This document shows positions 40,180 to 46,896 of a DNA stretch of 64,000 bases, one piece after another (positions within the stretch are counted from its first letter, which is position 1; every line of letters begins with the position of its first letter). Below the pieces are notes generated by a model, which saw only the letters and a program-made list of their open reading frames with translations, was not told the DNA's origin and ran no database searches. The DNA comes from JAUWOY01 sp034431315 (GTDB lineage: Bacteria; Chloroflexota; Anaerolineae; VGOG01), in the NCBI GenBank assembly GCA_034431315.1, contig DAOUDK010000023.1:55016-119015 (forward strand), written 5' to 3'. The translations under genes and the position numbers were made by a program.

Positions 40180-40866
40180 GTGAGGATTTTCGGCACCTGG
40201 GGATTTTTGGCCTTTTTGATCTGGGCTATCGTCCTGGGCGTGCTGGCTCCGGAGGCCAGGGTCATTTTTGTGCTGGGATTTGTCATCGTCTTGTCTGCCC
40301 TTTTCTTCCCAGGCGGCCTGAGGCCCATCCGCCGCCTGGAGTTCTGGTTTCTCGTGGCCTCGGCTGTGCTGCTCAGTCCCTTCCTCATCGGCGAGAAGGA
40401 CCTCTCCCTGTTCGGCTTGAGCCTCTCAAGCCAGGGCTTCTGGGCGGGGCTGTGGATGGCCGTGCGGGCGTTGAGCATGGCCCTGGCGGTGGGAGGCTTC
40501 GCTTATGCCGTCTCGGTGGACGAGATAGCCCGGCTTTTCGAGATGGCTGGATTAAAGGGGCTGGGCTTTGCCGTGGGGGTGGCCTTCAACCTGCTGCCCA
40601 CGCTGGAGGAGACGGCGCGCAACGCTTACCAAGCCATGCGGCTACGGGGAGGCTTCCAACGGGAACGGCCGCGGGCCCTGCGAATGCTTCTCGTGGCCAT
40701 CGTGGTAAACGCCTTGCGCAGAGGCGACGAGGTGGTGGAGGCAGCCGAGGCACGAGCCTTTCGGCCCGATGGCCCTCGCCGGGAGTCTCTGCCCCTCGGC
40801 CGAGCTGACCTGGCCCTGGTCGCCGTCCTGACTGCCCTGGGCGCGGGCCTTCTGGTCTGGCCCTGA
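40180..40866 (+). CDS. ecfT: Energy-coupling factor transporter, transmembrane component EcfT
   Basis: It joins the S-component to the ATPases. The 228-residue protein has five or so helices; AYQAMRLRGGF and EVVEAAEARAFRP are the two A-R-G/A-R-A coupling motifs that dock on the ATPase Q-helix grooves. It begins at GTG one base after the S-component stop. The gene closes the operon and is followed by a palindromic repeat and a terminator. Confidence 0.9.
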   Translation: MRIFGTWGFLAFLIWAIVLGVLAPEARVIFVLGFVIVLSALFFPGGLRPIRRLEFWFLVASAVLLSPFLIGEKDLSLFGLSLSSQGFWAGLWMAVRALSMALAVGGFAYAVSVDEIARLFEMAGLKGLGFAVGVAFNLLPTLEETARNAYQAMRLRGGFQRERPRALRMLLVAIVVNALRRGDEVVEAAEARAFRPDGPRRESLPLGRADLALVAVLTALGAGLLVWP

Positions 40867-40887
40867 GCAGAGTGCCTTTAAGGGTTC

Positions 40888-40943
40888 GTAGTAGCGACTT
40901 TAGTCGCTTTGCCTCTGTGATAGACGACTGAAGTCATCACTAC
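40888..40943 (+). repeat. GTAGTGACGACTTTAGTCG-type palindromic repeat, copy 1
   Basis: GTAGTAGCGACTTTAGTCG and CGACTGAAGTCATCACTAC are imperfect inverted copies with a short loop. A similar element lies at 56945-56985. This repeat type is found in many Chloroflexota and Planctomycetota genomes. Confidence 0.65.
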
Positions 40944-40958
40944 GGTTGTCACTGCCTG

Positions 40959-40999
40959 GCCCTAACCCAGCGGTTAACTCCGCGGGGTTGGGGCTTTTT
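40959..40999 (+). terminator. Rho-independent terminator after the ECF operon
   Basis: GCCCTAACCC pairs with GGGTTGGGGC, with an inner GCGG/CCGC stem, then five T. It is closely similar to the terminator at 9810. Confidence 0.9.
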
Positions 41000-41037
41000 C
41001 GTGCCAGTGAAGGACGCAAATTTTAAGGTTCTGAGGC

Positions 41038-41066
41038 TTGACAAACCAGGTGAATTTTGGTATAAT
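41038..41066 (+). promoter_or_regulatory. Consensus sigma-70 promoter of the TrmB-type regulator operon
   Basis: TTGACA-17-TATAAT is perfect. The upstream bases AAATTTTAAGGTTC match those before the PadR promoter at 17207. Confidence 0.9.
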
Positions 41067-41074
41067 ATGCGTAG

Positions 41075-41114
41075 TTATAATACTAACGCCTACGTTATCA
41101 TACTAACGTCTAAA
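41075..41114 (+). promoter_or_regulatory. Tandem 20-bp operator of the TrmB-type regulator
   Basis: Two adjoining 20-base direct repeats read TTATAATACTAACGCCTACG and TTATCATACTAACGTCTAAA (16 of 20 identical). They lie between the -10 box and the regulator start, 11 bases before it. The 20-base phase is about two helical turns, so two dimers would bind the same DNA face. Autorepression is inferred. Confidence 0.75.
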
Positions 41115-41125
41115 GTGTGAGGGAA

Positions 41126-41938
41126 ATGAGCAACGATTCCATTGACAAACTGGTGAAAATCGGCTTCTCGGAGTACGAGGCCAAGGCCTACGTAGCTCTG
41201 CTCAGGGAGAGCCCCGTCACGGGGTACCAACTCTCCAAGCTCTCCGGCGTTCCCCGCTCTATGATTTACGAAGTTGTGGGCAAGCTCACCGCTCGCGGCG
41301 CGGCCATGACGCTGCGAACTGGCGGCGCTACCAAGTACGCGCCGGTTCCAGCGGCAGAGTTCCTCGATCAGCTCCGCCGAGAGCACGAAGAACTCACCGA
41401 TTCACTCAAGGATGACCTGGCCGTCCTCACCTCGGCCCCCGACCTCGAATACGTCTGGAACATCGAAGGCCACGAGAACGTCATGGGCAAAGCAATGGAG
41501 ATGATTGGCCAGGCCAAGACCAGAGTCTACCTGGCCCTCTTGTCAACCACATTCCCGGCCTTGCAGACTGTGCTGGAAGAGGCAATCGAGCGCGGGGTGC
41601 GAGTGGTGATTTATGCTACGAGCGACCTGGATCTGCCAGGCGGACAGGTGGTCGTCGCTCCCATGTCCGAGGAGGCCCTTTCCCAGGTAGGGGGGCTGGG
41701 GCTGATCCTGGTCATTGACGGGGAGGAGGTGCTGATCGGTGAGTGGCTGACTGCGACCCAGGCGCGGGCTTCCTGGACCAGCAGTCCGCTTCTCGTCTTT
41801 ATCGCCGAGCACCACCTGCGGACAGACCTGTATCTACCCCAAATCCTGGCCCTGCTGGGGGAGCGCGCGCTGGACATCATCCAGGAGGAGGATCGGGAAC
41901 TGTTCGCCCGCGCCCTGGAGAGCCACATAAACAGCTAA
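41126..41938 (+). CDS. TrmB-family transcriptional regulator
   Basis: This 270-residue protein begins with a TrmB winged helix (KIGFSEYEAKAYVALLRESPVTGYQLSKLSGVP, then SMIYEVVGKLTARGA) followed by a coiled coil and a phospholipase-D-like/sugar-binding C-terminal domain (TRVYLALLSTTFPALQTVLEEA). TrmB regulators often sense sugars, but this subgroup also controls exporters. The ATG follows GTGAGGGAA. It heads an operon with an ABC-2 exporter. Confidence 0.9.
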   Translation: MSNDSIDKLVKIGFSEYEAKAYVALLRESPVTGYQLSKLSGVPRSMIYEVVGKLTARGAAMTLRTGGATKYAPVPAAEFLDQLRREHEELTDSLKDDLAVLTSAPDLEYVWNIEGHENVMGKAMEMIGQAKTRVYLALLSTTFPALQTVLEEAIERGVRVVIYATSDLDLPGGQVVVAPMSEEALSQVGGLGLILVIDGEEVLIGEWLTATQARASWTSSPLLVFIAEHHLRTDLYLPQILALLGERALDIIQEEDRELFARALESHINS

Positions 41939-41962
41939 AGTAAAGAAAGGAAGGAGGCAATT

Positions 41963-42877
41963 ATGTCTGAAAAAACTGCTCTAATGACCCAAGGATTGAC
42001 CAAGTCCTATGGCAAAGTCCGCGCGCTGCGGGGTGTTGACCTGGAGGTGTGGCGCGGCGAGATTTTCGGCTTTCTCGGCCCAAATGGGGCCGGCAAGACG
42101 ACGACCATCCGCTGCCTGCTGGATCTGATCCGCCCCGACAGCGGCACGGTGCGGGTGCTCGGTAGAGACCCCCAGACCGACTCCGTCGCCGTGCGCGCTC
42201 GCACCGGCTACCTGCCCGGCGAACTGCAACTGGACCCCAATATGACGGTTGAAGGCGCGCTACGCTACCTCAATGCCTTGCGTGGGAACAAGGCGGATTG
42301 GGGCTTCGTGCGCCAGCTCACCGAGCGTCTTGATCTCCCTCTCAAGCCCCCGATCAAGAACCTCTCGCATGGCAACAAGCAGAAGGTCGGCATTGTGCAG
42401 GCTCTGATGCACCGCCCAGAGCTGCTCCTGCTGGACGAGCCGACGCTTGGCCTGGATCCGCTGATGCAACATGAGGTGCTGCACCTGATCACCGAGGCCA
42501 AGGAGAATGGCGCCACCGTCTTCTTCTCTTCCCACATCATGAGCGAGGTGGAGGCCGTGGCGGAGCGCGTGGCCATTATCCGCAAAGGCGTGATGGTGGA
42601 GGTGGCCGAGCCTGCCACTCTGATCAACCGCGCCCTGCGCCGCGCCAATGTCCGCTTTAAGCAGCCGGTGGACATGGGCTCGCTGGCGAACGTGCCTGGC
42701 GTGACGGTGCTATCGCAGGATGATGGAACGAGCGTGCTGCTGGAAGTGGCAGGGGAGATGGACGGCCTCATCAAGGCCCTGGCTGCCTTCCCGGTGAGCG
42801 CCTTTGAGACCGAACGCCCCTCACTGGAGGAGATCTTTTTGGCTTACTACGAAGGTGATCGAAAGGAGGTCAAGTAA
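41963..42877 (+). CDS. ABC-2 exporter, ATP-binding subunit (TrmB operon)
   Basis: This 304-residue protein has FGFLGPNGAGKTTTIRCLLDL (Walker A), LSHGNKQKVGIVQALMHRPELLLLDEPTLGLDPL (signature and Walker B) and a C-terminal ~80-residue extension ending SLEEIFLAYYEGD as in the YxlF/CcmA-like exporters. AAGGAAGGAGG precedes the ATG. It partners the next gene. Confidence 0.93.
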   Translation: MSEKTALMTQGLTKSYGKVRALRGVDLEVWRGEIFGFLGPNGAGKTTTIRCLLDLIRPDSGTVRVLGRDPQTDSVAVRARTGYLPGELQLDPNMTVEGALRYLNALRGNKADWGFVRQLTERLDLPLKPPIKNLSHGNKQKVGIVQALMHRPELLLLDEPTLGLDPLMQHEVLHLITEAKENGATVFFSSHIMSEVEAVAERVAIIRKGVMVEVAEPATLINRALRRANVRFKQPVDMGSLANVPGVTVLSQDDGTSVLLEVAGEMDGLIKALAAFPVSAFETERPSLEEIFLAYYEGDRKEVK

Positions 42878-42878
42878 A

Positions 42879-43724
42879 ATGGCGACGATTTTCCGCTATA
42901 CACTGCGTCGTTTCCGAGGCCAAATCCTCGGTTGGGGCATTGCCCTTGCTCTGCTGGGCGTGTTGCTCATTTCGATGTACGATTCGTTCGCCGGGGAAAT
43001 GGATCAGTTTGCAGAACTGGTAGAGCTCTATCCGGCCGAGATCATGGCGTTCATGGGCGACATTACCTCCATGGCCACGCCGGAAGGATGGGTCTCTATA
43101 GAATTCTTCTCCTACATGCCGCTCATCCTGGGCATTTTCGCGGTGCTGATGGGCAGCGGTCTGCTGGTAAGCCACGAGGAGAGCGGCACATTGGATCTGA
43201 TAATGGCCCATCCTGTGAGCCGCACGGCGCTTTTCATGGGCCGACTGCTGGCCTTTGTCACTGCTACCGTGGCCATCCTGGTCATAACTTGGCTGGGCTT
43301 CATCGTATCCATGACCTGGTCTTCGATGGACATCGGCTGGGGCAGAATGTGGCTGCCTTTGCTATCGCTGCTGGCAGAGCTGCTGCTCTTCGGCGCGCTG
43401 TCGCTGCTGCTGAGCATGGTATTACCATCGCGCCGCTTGGCGGCGACGACGGCCGGCCTGCTGCTGGTGGCCAGCTTCTTCATCACCGGCCTGGCGAAAA
43501 TCAACGAGAAGCTGGAGCCCATCGCCAGGCTGTCCCCCCTCAACTACCACCAGGCTCAAGATGCCTTCCATGCGCTGAACGGTGCGTGGCTCGCTGGTCT
43601 GCTTGCCGTGGCGGTGCTTTTCGCTGCCCTGGCCTGGTGGCGCTTCCAGCGGCGCGACATCCGCGTGGGCGGGGAGGGCGGCTGGAGGTTGCCTTCGCTG
43701 TCGCTTCCCTTTCGCCGCAGTTGA
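42879..43724 (+). CDS. ABC-2 type permease (TrmB operon)
   Basis: This 281-residue integral membrane protein has six predicted helices. FRYTLRRFRGQILGWGIALALLG is the N-terminal helix; LLVSHEESGTLDLIMAHPVSRTALFMGRLLAF is the conserved ABC-2 coupling region (E-x-G-T-L-D-L-x-x-A-x-P-V-S-R). The ATG follows AAAGGAGG and starts one base after the ATPase stop. The substrate is unknown. Confidence 0.9.
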   Translation: MATIFRYTLRRFRGQILGWGIALALLGVLLISMYDSFAGEMDQFAELVELYPAEIMAFMGDITSMATPEGWVSIEFFSYMPLILGIFAVLMGSGLLVSHEESGTLDLIMAHPVSRTALFMGRLLAFVTATVAILVITWLGFIVSMTWSSMDIGWGRMWLPLLSLLAELLLFGALSLLLSMVLPSRRLAATTAGLLLVASFFITGLAKINEKLEPIARLSPLNYHQAQDAFHALNGAWLAGLLAVAVLFAALAWWRFQRRDIRVGGEGGWRLPSLSLPFRRS

Positions 43725-43737
43725 CCAACCGTCGCTG

Positions 43738-43773
43738 AAAGTGCGCTATCGCCCGCTGCCGGGCATCTGGTAA
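43738..43773 (+). pseudogene. C-terminal tail of a lost ICMT-like gene
   Basis: The bases encode KVRYRPLPGIW followed by TAA. The complete methyltransferase gene immediately downstream ends QVRYRLLPGVW. The likeliest reading is a tandem duplicate that was deleted apart from its last 11 codons. The frame is open further 5' only as a shadow of the permease gene. Confidence 0.45.
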
Positions 43774-43793
43774 ACGGCGAAGGAGAAAGGACC

Positions 43794-44519
43794 ATGAACG
43801 CAAATGTCACACACAATGAGCAGCGACAAAATACTGACCTGAAAGCCGGTATCCGAAAACGGATGGTTCAGGTATTCTTCACGATTACATTCCAGGCAGC
43901 GATACTGTTCCTCGCGGCAGGGCGGCTCGACTGGGTTTGGGCGTGGGTCTATATCGGCATATACCTGGTTGGTGTTGCCATCAACGCCACCTTCATGCTG
44001 CGCTACAGCCCGGAGACCATCGCAGAACGCGCTGAGACCAGAGAGATGAAGGACTGGGACAAGATCATCGGCGGCCTGTGGGCGGTGCTGTACTTTGTGC
44101 TCATGCTTCTCGTCGCCGGGCTGGATGCGCGCTTCGGGTGGACGGGGCAGATCGCGCTCGCGACCCAGATTGCCGTGATCGTGGCCTTTGTGGTGGGGGG
44201 CGCACTATTCAGTTGGGCGATGTTATCAAACGCCTACTTTGCCACGGTTGTCCGCATCCAGGAGGAGCGCGGGCACACCGTCTGCACCACCGGGCCATAC
44301 CAGTTCGTGCGCCATCCGGGCTATGTCGGCGCGATTATCCAATCGCTCGCGCTGCCGCTGATGCTCGGCTCGCTCTGGGCGCTTATCCCAGGCGGGCTGG
44401 CGGCGCTGCTGATTGTCGCCCGCACCGCGCTGGAGGATAAGACATTGCTGGAGGAACTCGACGGCTACGAAGAGTATGCCCAGCAGGTGCGTTACCGTCT
44501 GTTGCCAGGGGTGTGGTAG
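43794..44519 (+). CDS. Isoprenylcysteine carboxyl methyltransferase-like membrane protein (copy 3)
   Basis: This 241-residue ICMT-family protein has five or more helices. VCTTGPYQFVRHPGYVGAII (R-H-P motif) and LLEELDGYEEYAQQVRYRLLPGVW (E-x-x-Y and terminal R-Y-R-x-x-P-G-x-W) match bacterial and archaeal ICMT-like methyltransferases. AAGGAGAAAGG precedes the ATG. It may act on the same hydrophobic substrate as the exporter, which is inferred only from order. Confidence 0.87.
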   Translation: MNANVTHNEQRQNTDLKAGIRKRMVQVFFTITFQAAILFLAAGRLDWVWAWVYIGIYLVGVAINATFMLRYSPETIAERAETREMKDWDKIIGGLWAVLYFVLMLLVAGLDARFGWTGQIALATQIAVIVAFVVGGALFSWAMLSNAYFATVVRIQEERGHTVCTTGPYQFVRHPGYVGAIIQSLALPLMLGSLWALIPGGLAALLIVARTALEDKTLLEELDGYEEYAQQVRYRLLPGVW

Positions 44520-44577
44520 TCGAAGGCAACCGCAAGGCGGGGCGTTTCTTGAGGGTGATTTTTTGGGAGGGGACGTG

Positions 44578-44618
44578 AAAACGCGATGCGCGAGAAACTC
44601 CTCGCGCATCGCGTTTTT
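44578..44618. terminator. Bidirectional terminator between convergent genes
   Basis: A 17-bp stem AAAACGCGATGCGCGAG/CTCGCGCATCGCGTTTT surrounds a 6-base loop. A T-run follows it on the plus strand and an A-run precedes it, so it can stop both the methyltransferase and the EF-G paralogue transcripts. Confidence 0.9.
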
Positions 44619-44643
44619 GGTTCAATGTTCGAGACGGGCCGTT

Positions 44644-46716
44644 CTATTCTTTCTCCGCCTCTCGTTGGGCCTCCTCGATGATCTTCTGCGCGGCGTGGCT
44701 CGGAACCTTCTCGTAGCGAGAGAATTCCATGGCGTAGATTCCCCGACCCTGGGTGATGGATCTAAGGTCTGTGGCATAACGCTGCATTTCGGCCAGGGGA
44801 GCCTGGGCGGTGATAATGGCCATGCCGCGCTGCTGATCCATGCCCTGCACCCGGCCCCGCCTGCTGTTGAGGTCGCCCAAGACGTCGCCTGTGAACTCCT
44901 CAGGAATGGTGATGGTGCAGTTCATGATGGGCTCCAGGAGCACTGGGCCGGCATCCGGGATGCCCTTCTTGAAAGCCAGGTGCGCAGCAAGTTTGAAGGC
45001 GATCTCGGAGGAGTCCACCGAGTGGTAAGAGCCATAGTAGAGGGCGGCCCGAAAGTCAGTGGTGGGGTAGCCGGCTAGGACGCCCTTCGATATAATCTCC
45101 CGAAGGCCCTTCTCCACAGCAGGAATATACGAATTGGGCACTGTCCCACCTCGAATCTCGTCCTTGAACTCGAAGCCCTGGTCTCGGGGCAAGGGCTCGA
45201 ATCTGATATAGACATCGCCAAATTGGCCTCGCCCACCGGTCTGCTTCTTGTGGCGGCCCTGGGCCGAGGCGGTTTTTGTTATGGTCTCCCGATAGGGCAC
45301 TTTGGGCACGCTGGTGGTGATATTCACCCCGAACTTCTGAAGCAGACGTCGGGTGGCGATGTCAACGTGGGACTCGCCCATCCCTGAGAGGATGGTTTGG
45401 TTAGTGGAGGGCTCACGAGCTACCTGCAGGGTGGGGTCCTCTTCCACCAGGCGAGCCAGCGTGGTGCTCATCTTGTCCAGGTCGGACTTGGTCTTGGGAT
45501 GGACAGCCACCGAGAAAACTGGCCTGGGGAAAGTGGGAGGGGTGAGGACGATGGGATGCCCCTTGTCGCAGAGGGTGTCACCTGTGGAAGTATTCCCCAG
45601 CTTGGCCACTGCCCCAATGTCACCACTGCGTACCCTGTCGGTGGGTATCTGGTCTTTGCCACGCAGGATGTAGAGTTGGCCGATCCTTTCCGTCTCGCCA
45701 CTCCTGGAATTGAAAACTCGCGAGTCCGATTCCATCAGTCCCGAGTAGACCCGGAAATAGGTTAGCTTGCCAACATAAGGGTCGGCCAGGTTCTTGAACG
45801 CCAGGACTGCCAGGTGTGATAACACATTGGGCGTCAGGGTTTCCTCCTCGCCAGTGGCCGGGTTTGTGCCCACTATCTCCTTGCCCTCGGCGGGGGATGG
45901 TAGGTACTCGATGATGGCTTGCAGGAGCGGCTGTACACCGATGTTGGCGGTCGCCGAGCCGCAGAGTACAGGCACCACGCTGCCGTCGGCGATCCTCGCC
46001 TTGAGGCCGCGTCGAATCTCCTCTTCGGTAAGCTCTTCCCCTTCCAGGTATTTCAAGATCAACTCATCTTCGCTCTCGGCTGCGGCCTCGATCAGTTGCA
46101 GGCGATAATCGTCTATCTCACCTTGCAGGGAGGCTGGGCTTTCCTGCTCCTCGGCCTTCGAGCCTAAGTAGGCTTTCATGGCGATCAGATCCACTACGCC
46201 CTCGAAATCCGCCTGGCTGCCGATGGGCAACTGGATGGGGATGAAATCGGCCTCGAATTTCTCCTTCAGAGCGTCCAGGCAGCGCTGGAAGTTGGCATTC
46301 TCCCGGTCCATCTTGTTGATGAAAACCAGTCGGGGCAGGTTCTGCTCGTCGGCGTAGCTCCAGACCAGATCCGTGCCCACCTCCACGCCCGACGCGGCGT
46401 CGAGGAGAATCAGTGCGCCATCAATCACCCTGATGGCTCCTTTGACCTCGCCCACGAAGTCCAAATAGCCAGGGGTGTCGAGGACGTTGATCTTGTGGCC
46501 GTCCCACTCGCAGGGTATGAGGGAGGTGCTGAGCGAGATGTGGCGGCGGACCTCCTCTTCGTCGTAATCGGAGACCGTCGTCCCCTCATTCACGTTGCCC
46601 AGGCGGGTAATGGCCCCAGTGTTAAAGAGCATGGCCTCCGCCAGAGAGGTCTTCCCCGCGCTGCCGTGGGACAAAAGGGCTATGTTCCTGAGTTGTTCAG
46701 TTTGGTATTCCTTCAT
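44644..46716 (-). CDS. Elongation factor G-like GTPase (EF-G paralogue)
   Basis: This 690-residue translational GTPase has the five EF-G domains. G1 reads LLSHGSAGKTSLAEAMLF rather than the classical AHIDAGKTT form, which is typical of the EF-G-like paralogue group (sometimes named FusA2). G3 is DTPGYLDFVGEVKGAI and G4 NKMDREN. It is not next to rpsL-rpsG-tufA as canonical fusA would be. The start at MKEYQTEQLRN is chosen because AAAGGAGGAAC lies six bases upstream; the open frame before it is leader sequence. Confidence 0.92.
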   Translation of the reverse strand: MKEYQTEQLRNIALLSHGSAGKTSLAEAMLFNTGAITRLGNVNEGTTVSDYDEEEVRRHISLSTSLIPCEWDGHKINVLDTPGYLDFVGEVKGAIRVIDGALILLDAASGVEVGTDLVWSYADEQNLPRLVFINKMDRENANFQRCLDALKEKFEADFIPIQLPIGSQADFEGVVDLIAMKAYLGSKAEEQESPASLQGEIDDYRLQLIEAAAESEDELILKYLEGEELTEEEIRRGLKARIADGSVVPVLCGSATANIGVQPLLQAIIEYLPSPAEGKEIVGTNPATGEEETLTPNVLSHLAVLAFKNLADPYVGKLTYFRVYSGLMESDSRVFNSRSGETERIGQLYILRGKDQIPTDRVRSGDIGAVAKLGNTSTGDTLCDKGHPIVLTPPTFPRPVFSVAVHPKTKSDLDKMSTTLARLVEEDPTLQVAREPSTNQTILSGMGESHVDIATRRLLQKFGVNITTSVPKVPYRETITKTASAQGRHKKQTGGRGQFGDVYIRFEPLPRDQGFEFKDEIRGGTVPNSYIPAVEKGLREIISKGVLAGYPTTDFRAALYYGSYHSVDSSEIAFKLAAHLAFKKGIPDAGPVLLEPIMNCTITIPEEFTGDVLGDLNSRRGRVQGMDQQRGMAIITAQAPLAEMQRYATDLRSITQGRGIYAMEFSRYEKVPSHAAQKIIEEAQREAEKE

Positions 46717-46737
46717 TAGTTCCTCCTTTTTGGATGG

Positions 46738-46833
46738 AGAAACCAGGTTTTTTCCCTGTCTGGGCAAGCAGATCGTTCTTTTGGAATCTGCTGGGGCACG
46801 CAGAGGTGTCATACCGACCAAAAACCTGGTTTC
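46738..46833 (-). repeat. Inverted repeat in the EF-G paralogue leader
   Basis: AGAAACCAGGTTTTT and AAAAACCTGGTTTCT flank 66 bases in the 5' leader of the gene. It may be an interspersed element or an mRNA structure; no coding sequence is seen in it. Confidence 0.6.
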
Positions 46834-46867
46834 TGATCTCTCCTGTGAAAAGTGTCCGGTAGGGTAT

Positions 46868-46896
46868 ATTGTAAAGCATGATTCGCTAGATGTCAA
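46868..46896 (-). promoter_or_regulatory. Sigma-70-type promoter of the EF-G paralogue gene
   Basis: On the minus strand TTGACA and TACAAT are separated by 17 bases. The -35 box overlaps the last codons of the upstream DHH-CBS-nucleotidyltransferase gene, giving a leader of about 145 bases. Confidence 0.85.
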
